From the NCBI GenBank assembly GCA_021799915.1, contig JAJYZN010000051.1, forward strand, positions 1 through 15,530: a stretch of DNA of 15,530 bases. Direction: 5' to 3'. Positions within the stretch are counted from its first letter, which is position 1. Each line of letters starts with the position of its first letter. The stretch comes from Actinomycetes bacterium. GTDB taxonomy: Bacteria > Actinomycetota > Acidimicrobiia > Acidimicrobiales > RAAP-2. Made by a program: the position numbers and the translations under genes. The notes under the pieces are model-generated. The model worked only from the letters and a program-made list of their open reading frames with translations, was not told where the DNA came from and did not search any database. Positions 7,478 to 13,383 of this stretch are shown here, one piece after another.

Positions 7478-8727
7478 GACTTCCCGGTCTGCCAGAGCTT
7501 CGTGTAGTCGGCGATGTATGTCACGCCCTTAGGAACCCACGGGCCGCTGGCCGGCAAGTTGTGTGTCCGGTCGACGAGTTGGGTGCCGAGCCCCTCGTTC
7601 ACCGGAGCGCTTCCCGGATGGGCGAACTGTCGGTTGAGCTCGTCGGCGGTGGCGTAGCCCCACCACACCTCGGGGAAGGCGTCGCATGCGTCCTCAGGTC
7701 CACCCGAACGGATCTCAGCGATGTTCTGGGGGAAGCACTCACCACCCGCCACTTCGAGGTTCGGACGGGAGACCTGCTTGAGGACCGTGTTGGCGTACTC
7801 TGTGAACGCAGCGTCGTTGGGCACGTTCAGGGAATTCGCTGTCGGGTACTGCTGCAGCGCCGTGGACAACTTCTGCTGAGCCCCTGTGCCCGTCAGTGTG
7901 CTGATGGCGATGGACGGGCTGTCCACGATCGAGCATCCCTTGCACTGCTTCATCTCAGCGCGGAAGCCGATGTCTGCGTAGCGCAGCACCAGAAATGTGG
8001 GCGTCGTGATGTCGATGACCTTCGCCTTGCCCTTGGTGGCGCCGATGATCCACGCAGCCTTCGCCGCGCCCCACGCTTCCATGACCTTGGCGGGGGTGTT
8101 GTACTTGGCGTACACGGCGTACGTGTCGTACACGGGGGCCCCGGCATGGATGTTGGGATCTGTGCAGTCAAAGGAGGAGAAGCTCGCGGTAGCAATGCCC
8201 GCGGCCTTCGCCTGCCGGAGGGGAGCCTCCGCCATGTTGCATGTGACGGCGATGGCCACGATCCCCTGCGCACCGTCGGCGATGGCCTGGGAGATTCCGA
8301 CCGGATAGTTGGTCGGGTTGAGCTGCGCATCGTAGAGGTGCATCTGCCAACCGAGGACGGCGCCCGCCTGCATGATGGCATTGGCCGGCGTGCTGCAGCT
8401 GAGCGAGGCCTGGCCGCAAGAGATCACCCACACGTCCTTGCCCTTGACCGCCTTGGGGCCGGTAGCCGGTGGCTGCGTGAATGTGCCCTTGTACACGTCG
8501 GCCAACACCTTGGCCGGTGTTCCCACCCCGGCCACGGCGGTCGAAGAGGTGGTCTTTGTGCCGGACGAAGCGGAGGTCGTCGAGGTGGACTTGCTCGAGC
8601 TCGAGGAGGACGTCGACGAAGATGAGCAGGCCGAGACCACCAGGGCGAACACCATTCCCATGATCACGGGTAGCAGCCACGACCTTCCCCGTACCTGCAT
8701 CCATCCCTTGCGTTGAGGATCGTTCAC
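7474..8727 (-). CDS. Lipoprotein substrate-binding protein of CUT2-type ABC importer
   Basis: This extracytoplasmic, lipid-anchored ligand receptor has 417 residues. A basic N-terminus and hydrophobic segment (17-33) end at lipobox VSAC, with Cys34 as the acylated residue. A Ser/Thr-rich tether follows to about residue 63, and then comes a type-1 periplasmic-binding (ribose-like) domain with AIADGAQGIVAIAVTC (148-163) as one recognisable strand-loop. Apart from Cys34 there are eight cysteines (104, 111, 163, 188, 262, 265, 331, 348), many for this family, so disulfides are likely. The C-terminus VTYIADYTKLWQ resembles other actinobacterial members. GTG at 8727 is taken as the start; ATG at 8700 also gives a good signal peptide and is a real alternative. 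First gene of the importer operon; the ligand is unknown. Confidence 0.9.
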   Translation of the reverse strand: MNDPQRKGWMQVRGRSWLLPVIMGMVFALVVSACSSSSTSSSSSSKSTSTTSASSGTKTTSSTAVAGVGTPAKVLADVYKGTFTQPPATGPKAVKGKDVWVISCGQASLSCSTPANAIMQAGAVLGWQMHLYDAQLNPTNYPVGISQAIADGAQGIVAIAVTCNMAEAPLRQAKAAGIATASFSSFDCTDPNIHAGAPVYDTYAVYAKYNTPAKVMEAWGAAKAAWIIGATKGKAKVIDITTPTFLVLRYADIGFRAEMKQCKGCSIVDSPSIAISTLTGTGAQQKLSTALQQYPTANSLNVPNDAAFTEYANTVLKQVSRPNLEVAGGECFPQNIAEIRSGGPEDACDAFPEVWWGYATADELNRQFAHPGSAPVNEGLGTQLVDRTHNLPASGPWVPKGVTYIADYTKLWQTGKS

Positions 8728-8935
8728 GTTACCAGCGCCTTTCTTGTGTTTTGGCTTTCACTCGGCCGTCTTGAGGAACTTGGTTGCCCTCATCTCCATC
8801 CGTCAAGAGATCCGGTGGATCCGGGACCCCGACCGTTGTCGCACGTCCCCGCTCCCCATCCCCCGCTCCCACAAGCTCGGGTCGACCGCTGGAGACGGTC
8901 TCCCTGACGCCGTTCGGCCCTGCTGTGGTTTTTGT
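8728..8935 (-). other. Long untranslated leader of the ABC importer operon
   Basis: If the promoter at 8936-8964 is right, transcription starts near 8929 and leaves a leader of about 200 nt. It contains a perfect hairpin GGAGAC-G-GTCTCC (8891-8903) near its 5' end. An in-frame open stretch ends in TAA one base before the GTG at 8727, but it has no ribosome site and is not called. I recognise no known riboswitch. Confidence 0.35.
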
Positions 8936-8964
8936 ATTCAATCAGGAATTGAATCGGGCGTCAA
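8936..8964 (-). promoter_or_regulatory. Candidate promoter and operator of the ABC importer operon
   Basis: On the minus strand TTGACG (8964-8959) and TTGAAT (8941-8936) are separated by 17 nt, a 5/6 and a 4/6 match to the standard boxes. The perfect inverted repeat ATTCAAT-CAGGA-ATTGAAT (8936-8954) covers the -10 and part of the spacer, which is where a repressor would act. The plus-strand string TTGTATTCAA (8932-8941) is one base off TTGTATACAA, the motif type seen at the other promoters here. No regulator is encoded nearby. Confidence 0.5.
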
Positions 8965-9070
8965 TACCAGTTCGCGCGCGCCCAGCTACGTGCATCTCTC
9001 TGCAGGTTGGGTAACATGGCATGCCGACCACGCCCCTCAGTCGCCAGGCTCCGGCCTCTCGTGCCCTGTA

Positions 9071-9105
9071 CACCGCAGTTCACTGCAGTTCACCGCAGTT
9101 CACCG
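9071..9105. repeat. 10-bp tandem repeat, three and a half copies
   Basis: CACCGCAGTT (9071), CACTGCAGTT (9081) and CACCGCAGTT (9091) follow each other without gaps and end in CACCG (9101-9105). The copies differ by a single base. The period equals about one helical turn, so a protein could bind each unit on the same face. It lies just past the stop of the CMD-like gene at 9113 and about 110 bp upstream of the importer promoter. The copies could also be plain slippage. Confidence 0.75.
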
Positions 9106-9112
9106 CCGCCCG

Positions 9113-9766
9113 TCAGGACGAAGGTGTCCCGGCGATGTCGGCTCCGATATCCCGGCCAGCAGCTCCCTCCGGAGCTGCCACCTCACGGACCAGCTCTTCG
9201 ACGTCGTCGAACTCCAAGCGGAGGACCCGGCTGATGACCGCGTGCATGCTGTACATGGCCGTGATGTAGGTGAGGTCCAGGATCTGCTCGTCGCTCAGGT
9301 GGGTCTGGAGCACGCTGAACACGGCGTCGTCCACCCGCCCGTGCTCACTGACGATGCTGTCCGTGTAGGCGAGAACGGCTCGTTCGAGCTGGGAAAACTC
9401 ATCCGATATCCCCCAGCCCGGGATTGCCGCGATCTTGGCCTCGGACATCCCCAGGCTGCGGCACGACTTGCAGTGCTGGGAGAAGACGAAGCTGCTCCCA
9501 GCTAACCAACCGGCCCGGGTCTGTCCGAGCTCCCGAAGCACTGGGTCCAGTCGCTCAGCCGACCTCTGGTAGAGGCTGAACCCCGCAACCGCGTGCCGGA
9601 ACACCTCCGGGGACAGTGCGAACACCGTCCACCAGTTGCCCGGGGTTCCCGTGGCGGTTCCAGGCTGGGCAACGGGATCCCGACCGGGGCCGAAGAGCCT
9701 GTCGTACATGGTGCACACCAGATCGGTCGGTGCCTGGTCCCGGGGTACCTGACGAAGTCGAGGCAA
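9113..9766 (-). CDS. CMD/AhpD-like protein with CxxC motif
   Basis: This 217-residue helical protein of the carboxymuconolactone decarboxylase/AhpD superfamily carries SSFVFSQHCKSCRSLGMSE (91-109). The His98-Cys99-x-x-Cys102 arrangement resembles the AhpD redox pair, so a thiol-dependent peroxidase role is possible. DEFSQLERAVLAYTDSI (122-138) is also typical. The start is TTG at 9766: GGAAGGAGG (9780-9772) lies 5 nt upstream, and the resulting N-terminus MPRLRQVPRDQAP fits the family. The open frame runs on to 10018 but would overlap the promoter region and has no comparable site. It is divergent from the mycothiol-dependent isomerase-like gene and probably shares operators with it. The CxxC pair separates it from the CMD-like protein at 4136. 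Confidence 0.88.
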   Translation of the reverse strand: MPRLRQVPRDQAPTDLVCTMYDRLFGPGRDPVAQPGTATGTPGNWWTVFALSPEVFRHAVAGFSLYQRSAERLDPVLRELGQTRAGWLAGSSFVFSQHCKSCRSLGMSEAKIAAIPGWGISDEFSQLERAVLAYTDSIVSEHGRVDDAVFSVLQTHLSDEQILDLTYITAMYSMHAVISRVLRLEFDDVEELVREVAAPEGAAGRDIGADIAGTPSS

Positions 9767-9771
9767 AGGAT

Positions 9772-9780
9772 CCTCCTTCC
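9772..9780 (-). promoter_or_regulatory. Strong ribosome-binding site fixing a TTG start
   Basis: GGAAGGAGG on the minus strand is nearly a full anti-16S match. It lies 5 nt before TTG at 9766 and decides the start of the CxxC CMD-like gene against the longer open frame. Confidence 0.8.
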
Positions 9781-9850
9781 ACTGGAAATAGGTCACGTCT
9801 GACGCCGTGCAAGCGGAGTGCAGCGGATGCCCACGGCCTTCTCTCCGAGT

Positions 9851-9926
9851 ATTGTATACTATATCTGGCGATCGTTCGTTCCGCGAACACACCGCGAACG
9901 AAGGGCGCAGGCGACATATTGCATAC
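9851..9926. promoter_or_regulatory. Divergent promoter/operator region with GTATAC and GCATAC sites
   Basis: ATTGTATACTAT (9851-9862) matches the palindrome ATTGTATACAAT at 11 of 12 bases. On the minus strand the same island offers TATAGT and TACAAT as -10-like boxes for the CMD-like gene starting at 9766. CATATTGCATAC (9915-9926) lies 14 nt before the plus-strand ATG at 9940 and is identical to 2768-2779. The pair probably forms the shared control region of the two divergent genes. Confidence 0.5.
9875..9902. repeat. Imperfect inverted repeat in the divergent control region
   Basis: TTCGTTCCGCG (9875-9885) pairs with CGCGAACGAA (9893-9902) across a 7-nt loop with one bulged C. The same stretch also holds the direct repeat CCGCGAAC (9881-9888 and 9892-9899) at an 11-bp spacing. 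It lies between the two GTATAC/GCATAC sites, so it may be a second operator. Confidence 0.5.
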
Positions 9927-9939
9927 GAAAGTGGTCTGC

Positions 9940-10818
9940 ATGACGACCCAGGGCGTGAATGTGCACACCGTCGAGCCGGACGAGGGAGCCAGCAGGGTAG
10001 GAGGGTCGACCACCACACCGGCCTTTGCCGACTGGCCCCAGCTGCTCTCGGCCCTGCAAGACGCTGCGAGCATGGTCACCTCGCTCCTGGAGAGTGCACC
10101 TGACACCGGAGGACGTCGAGAGATCGGGGAGTGGTCGGTCCGCGAAATGGCAGTGCATCTTTTGGCTGGCACCAGGATGTACGCGGAGTGCCTGGCCGGG
10201 ACCACCAGCCCGCTTCGAGACCTTCGCCGGAACACCCTGGACGCGTTCAATGCCGGAGCGTTTCTGACGCAATCCGAGGACCGTGGGCCTGCACTGGCTA
10301 GCCTCCTTCGAGAGGCAGTCGACCGGCTCGCCTTCGTAGGCTCTGAGGTTCGAGCCGCGTCCGTCGTCGGCCGATTGCCCGATGCCCCCTGGCACGCCGG
10401 GATGCGGCAGCCCGCTCCATTCTTCATCCGAACCATCGTCTCCGAGCTCCTCCTCCACGGCTGGGACATGGCCAAGGTCCTCGGCCGCCGGTGGGATCCG
10501 GACGAGGCCACGGCGAGTGAAGCTTCCCGCCTGCTACTTGACGTGGTCCCCCTCATGTTCAATCCCCGCAAGGCGATCGGATGGGGAGGGTCCTTCTGGA
10601 TCGTTGAGTCTTCGGGTTCGGAGTGGGGGTTCGAGATCCACGATGGTCTCTTGGAGATGGGAAGTTCGGCTCGGGCCGGTTGCCTCATCCGGGGACAAGC
10701 CTTCGAGATCATGCTCTGGACCAGTGGGCGGTGCGAGTGGAACGGATCCGGGCTGACGGCCAGCGGTCCGGCAGCCACATTGGCGGTCAAGCTGATGGAC
10801 GCGTTCGAAGCGTTGTAA
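9940..10818 (+). CDS. Mycothiol-dependent maleylpyruvate isomerase-family protein (TIGR03083-like)
   Basis: This cytoplasmic protein has 292 residues with an N-terminal DinB-like helical domain. It shows EWSVREMAVHLLAG (64-77, His73) and IVSELLLHGWDMAKVLGR (166-183, Glu169 and His173). These three residues match the metal triad of mycothiol-dependent maleylpyruvate isomerase, including the E-x3-H spacing. A smaller C-terminal SCP2-like region follows from about 205. Family members use mycothiol for cis-trans isomerisation or thiol transfer to electrophiles; most are uncharacterised. ATG at 9940 is used; GTG at 9931 is in frame and possible. The site before it is weak, and the transcript leader would be short if the -10 is near 9915. 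Downstream the SDR gene follows after 128 nt, probably in the same operon. Confidence 0.87.
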   Translation: MTTQGVNVHTVEPDEGASRVGGSTTTPAFADWPQLLSALQDAASMVTSLLESAPDTGGRREIGEWSVREMAVHLLAGTRMYAECLAGTTSPLRDLRRNTLDAFNAGAFLTQSEDRGPALASLLREAVDRLAFVGSEVRAASVVGRLPDAPWHAGMRQPAPFFIRTIVSELLLHGWDMAKVLGRRWDPDEATASEASRLLLDVVPLMFNPRKAIGWGGSFWIVESSGSEWGFEIHDGLLEMGSSARAGCLIRGQAFEIMLWTSGRCEWNGSGLTASGPAATLAVKLMDAFEAL

Positions 10819-10946
10819 TCAATGGCCCGCCATCGACAGGGACCGAATGGCCGAGCTCCTCGGGAGTCCTGGCGAATGAGCCTGCGATCGGCACGGGGCC
10901 ATGGCATTTCGAGACGACGTCGAATGAGTGCGAAAGGGAGCGTGTG

Positions 10947-11783
10947 ATGGGACGGCCGGGAATCGAAGGGCGTGTGGCACTGGTGACCGGAGCTGGGCGG
11001 AGGGGGAGTATCGGAAGGGCAACCGCCCTCCGACTGGCGGAAGACGGTGCCGACGTCGCGTGCCTGGACTTGGGGCGCCCTCCAGAGCACGCACCCGACT
11101 ACGGGGTGGGATCCGAGAGTGAGCTGGACGAGCTGGTCGCGGAGATCAGGGCCACCGGGCGGCGGGCGATAGGAATCACCGCCGACGTCACCAACTGGGG
11201 GCAGATGCACGACGCCGTCGATCGCACGAGAGACGAGCTTGGGCCAATCAGCCTGTGCTGTGCCATGGCCGGTGGAGTGGGCTTCGGAAACGGGATTGCC
11301 CCCCTCCTTAAATTGACGGAGGACGAATGGGACTGGGTCGTTGACGTCAATCTGAAAGGTACCTGGATCACGGCACGGGCAGCCGCGGCCTCCATGATCG
11401 CTGCCGGTCTCGGGGGTCGGATTGTGACGGTGGCCTCCTCGACCGCGTTGGCCGGAGCCAATGGCGAGACGGGCATGGCCGCATACGCCGCAGCGAAAGC
11501 CGGGGTGATCGTGCTGACCCAGAACTTCGCGTCCGAACTGGGAAAATTTGGGATCAACGTCAATGCCATCAGTCCTGGAATGATCCGGACCCAGGCGTCA
11601 CAGCCGGTGCGGGATCGCCTCGAGAACCGTGGTGACCTCACAGAGTGGCTGTCACGCTTCCCGCTGAGGCGCATCGGGGAGCCCTGGGAGATGGCTGCCA
11701 TCGTGTCGTTTCTCTGTAGCGATGACGCCAGCTACGTCACTGGCGATGCGATCAATGCCACCGGAGGGCAGGCCCTGGGATGA
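10947..11783 (+). CDS. Short-chain dehydrogenase/reductase (SDR), NAD-type
   Basis: This 278-residue Rossmann-fold oxidoreductase has cofactor motif TGAGRRGSIG (14-23), acidic Asp41 at the end of strand 2 (ACLDLGR), which favours NAD(H), TADV (78-81), Asn135 in DVNLKGTW, and active-site Tyr180 and Lys184 in YAAAK. The usual NNAG after strand 4 is replaced by CAMAGG (105-110), and the loop between the Ser pair (164-165) and Tyr180 is about two residues longer than usual. ATG at 10947 follows AGGGAG by 6 nt. The stop overlaps the flavoprotein start as ATGA (11780-11783), so the two are coupled. It probably oxidises a secondary alcohol on a ring or CoA-linked intermediate (inference). Confidence 0.92.
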   Translation: MGRPGIEGRVALVTGAGRRGSIGRATALRLAEDGADVACLDLGRPPEHAPDYGVGSESELDELVAEIRATGRRAIGITADVTNWGQMHDAVDRTRDELGPISLCCAMAGGVGFGNGIAPLLKLTEDEWDWVVDVNLKGTWITARAAAASMIAAGLGGRIVTVASSTALAGANGETGMAAYAAAKAGVIVLTQNFASELGKFGINVNAISPGMIRTQASQPVRDRLENRGDLTEWLSRFPLRRIGEPWEMAAIVSFLCSDDASYVTGDAINATGGQALG

Positions 11784-12376
11784 CCACTGCTATGCCCGGG
11801 TTACCTATCGGGACCTCCCCTGTGCGTGCCGTGGGGATTGCCGGGAGCTTGCGTCAGGCGTCATACAACCGCATGCTCCTGGCGAATGCCGTCGAGCTCG
11901 CTCCGGCGGATCTGCACATCGAAGTGTTCAGCCGCCTCGACGAGATACCCCTCTACAATTCTGATGTAGCTGAGACCGGCGATCCACCTGGGGTGGCGGC
12001 ACTCCGGGATGCCGTGCGCGCTGCTGACGCACTGGTCCTGGCGACGCCCGAGTACAACTACGGCGTTCCCGGTGTGCTGAAGAACGCCCTTGACTGGCTA
12101 TCGGTTCCGCCGGGGACTTCGGGTCTCGAAGGGCTTACTGTGGCATTGATGGGGGCATCGCCCAGCATTCTGGGAACTGCGAGGGCCCAGACTCAGCTCC
12201 GCCAAGTGTTCGTGTTCACCCAGTCCCACGTCGTGCCATTCCCCGAGGTCTTCGTGACCAAGGCCCACACCCGCTTTGACTCGGTCGGTCATCTCACTGA
12301 TCCCGGAGCCACCAAGATCATCCGCCGTCTTCTTGAGAACCTGGTCGATCTGACCCGTCGCCTGGGCCGCGAGTAG
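11780..12376 (+). CDS. NADPH-dependent FMN reductase-like flavoprotein
   Basis: This 198-residue flavodoxin-fold protein carries the FMN phosphate-binding loop GSLRQASYN (22-30) and the isoalloxazine-side motif TPEYNYGVPGVLKNALDW (89-106), both hallmarks of NAD(P)H:FMN or quinone reductases (ChrR/azoreductase-like family). It is soluble and cytoplasmic. The ATG overlaps the SDR stop by 4 nt, so stoichiometric co-expression is expected. Roles that fit here are supplying reduced FMN to a monooxygenase, which is not encoded in the window, or two-electron reduction of a quinone-like intermediate that keeps radical chemistry down. The second idea sits well with the mycothiol and AhpD-like neighbours, but both are inference. 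It ends 60 nt before a converging SDR gene. Confidence 0.92.
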   Translation: MTTAMPGLPIGTSPVRAVGIAGSLRQASYNRMLLANAVELAPADLHIEVFSRLDEIPLYNSDVAETGDPPGVAALRDAVRAADALVLATPEYNYGVPGVLKNALDWLSVPPGTSGLEGLTVALMGASPSILGTARAQTQLRQVFVFTQSHVVPFPEVFVTKAHTRFDSVGHLTDPGATKIIRRLLENLVDLTRRLGRE

Positions 12377-12436
12377 GCCGTGTTCGATTCCCCAGCAAGG
12401 TCCCAGCATCGCCAGTGGTCGGCGCCTGTTGCCACC

Positions 12437-13201
12437 TCAGGTGACGAGCAATCCTCCGTCAACTGGCAGCACCGCACCGGTGACGTAGGAGGACGCGTCG
12501 GAGGCGAGGAAGATCAGTGCAGCGGCGCACTCCGAGAGCACGCCGAGCCGGCCCATCGGGATGCGCTGGCTCACGACCTGGTCCAGGAAGGGAGAACCCG
12601 CTTCGCCGGTCATCTCAGTCGGGAAGTAGCCGGGTGCCAGAGCATTGACCCGTATTCCTCTGCGACCGGTCCACTGCTGGGCGAGATCCCGAGTGAGTCC
12701 GATCACTCCGGCCTTGCTCGCGCAGTACGCAGCCTGAGGCAGGGAAGTGGTGGTCAATCCCAGGACACTGCTCACGTTGACGATGCTGGAGCCTGGATCC
12801 ATGACGCGGGCGCAGGCCTGCGCCATCCAGTAGGTGCCCATCAAGTTGACGTCGATCACGTTCCTGAACTCGTCAGGACCCTCGCGGAGTGCCGGTACGG
12901 CGCGACCGATCCCGGCGTTGTTCACCAGGATGTCCACACGACCCAGTTCGTCCACGGCCTTCTCCACCAACAGCGAGCAATCATCCGTACTGGTGACATC
13001 CATGGTCACTCCCACGCTCGGGACACCGAGTGCCTCAACCGAGCGTCGGGTTCGTTCGAGCTCAGGGGCCCTGCGGGCTCCAAGGACTACAGCAGCACCC
13101 GCTTCGGCAAGGGCAATCGCGAATGCGACTCCCAGTCCCGAGGAGGCGCCGGTGACAATGGCAACCTTTCCATCAAGCCGAAAGCTATCGAGCACACTCA
13201 T
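12437..13201 (-). CDS. Short-chain dehydrogenase/reductase (SDR), NADP-type
   Basis: This classical 254-residue SDR has TGASSGLG (18-25), Arg43-Arg44 after strand 2 (LGARR), which favours NADP(H), MDVT (67-70), NNAG (94-97), Asn118 in DVNLMGTYW, Ser144-145, and catalytic Tyr159 and Lys163 in YCASK. The C-terminus SYVTGAVLPVDGG is standard. ATG at 13201 is chosen because AGAGAGG lies 7 to 8 nt upstream; the open frame to 13399 would run into the divergent ligase gene. The small palindrome CACCT-C-AGGTG (12433-12443) covers its stop. It probably acts as a 3-oxoacyl or alicyclic ketone reductase, or the reverse dehydrogenase, paired with the divergent acyl-CoA ligase at 13384. Substrate unknown. 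Confidence 0.93.
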   Translation of the reverse strand: MSVLDSFRLDGKVAIVTGASSGLGVAFAIALAEAGAAVVLGARRAPELERTRRSVEALGVPSVGVTMDVTSTDDCSLLVEKAVDELGRVDILVNNAGIGRAVPALREGPDEFRNVIDVNLMGTYWMAQACARVMDPGSSIVNVSSVLGLTTTSLPQAAYCASKAGVIGLTRDLAQQWTGRRGIRVNALAPGYFPTEMTGEAGSPFLDQVVSQRIPMGRLGVLSECAAALIFLASDASSYVTGAVLPVDGGLLVT

Positions 13202-13383
13202 GACGCTGTCCTCTCTTGTGAAACTGACGTCCACGTGGTGCTGGATGCAAGGCGCCGCGTGCACTGAGATCCGCCCGCAATGACGTTCGCGCTTCACACC
13301 ACCATCTGACGACGAAGTACCTTGATCACCATGCACTCGCCTGACGTCTGGTTGTTGGCCCCGAGACCATCGCAGAGCTTCCG
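13202..13383. promoter_or_regulatory. Divergent intergenic region with repeated TGACGT
   Basis: This 182-nt gap separates the SDR and the second acyl-CoA ligase. TGACGT occurs three times in one orientation (13225, 13281, 13342), two of them as CTGACGTC, and once inverted just inside the ligase gene (13393-13398). The palindrome CCACGTGG lies at 13231-13238, touching the first copy. I see no clear -35/-10 pair in either direction and none of the GCATAC-type sites found elsewhere. Confidence 0.35.

Noticed and set aside
8729..8941. A 70-codon minus-strand frame, starting at TTG and ending one base before the binding-protein gene
   Set aside because: The TTG coincides with the candidate -10 box, there is no ribosome site, and the composition is low-complexity polar. 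It is more likely leader than gene.
9071..9105. Possible CRISPR-like array
   Set aside because: The units abut with no spacers and are only 10 bp long; this is a tandem repeat.
9797..10018. N-terminal extension of the CxxC CMD-like protein
   Set aside because: It would cover the divergent promoter region and lacks a ribosome site. The strong GGAAGGAGG before TTG at 9766 gives the family-like N-terminus.
9555..11210. A 551-codon open frame on the minus strand opposite the isomerase-like and SDR genes
   Set aside because: It is Ser/Arg/Pro-rich without a recognisable domain and runs antisense to two well-supported genes. It reflects the high-GC codon pattern of the other strand.
12433..12443. 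Palindrome CACCT-C-AGGTG at the convergent end of the flavoprotein and SDR genes as a terminator
   Set aside because: The stem is 5 bp with a 1-nt loop, overlaps the SDR stop codon, and has no T-run on either strand.
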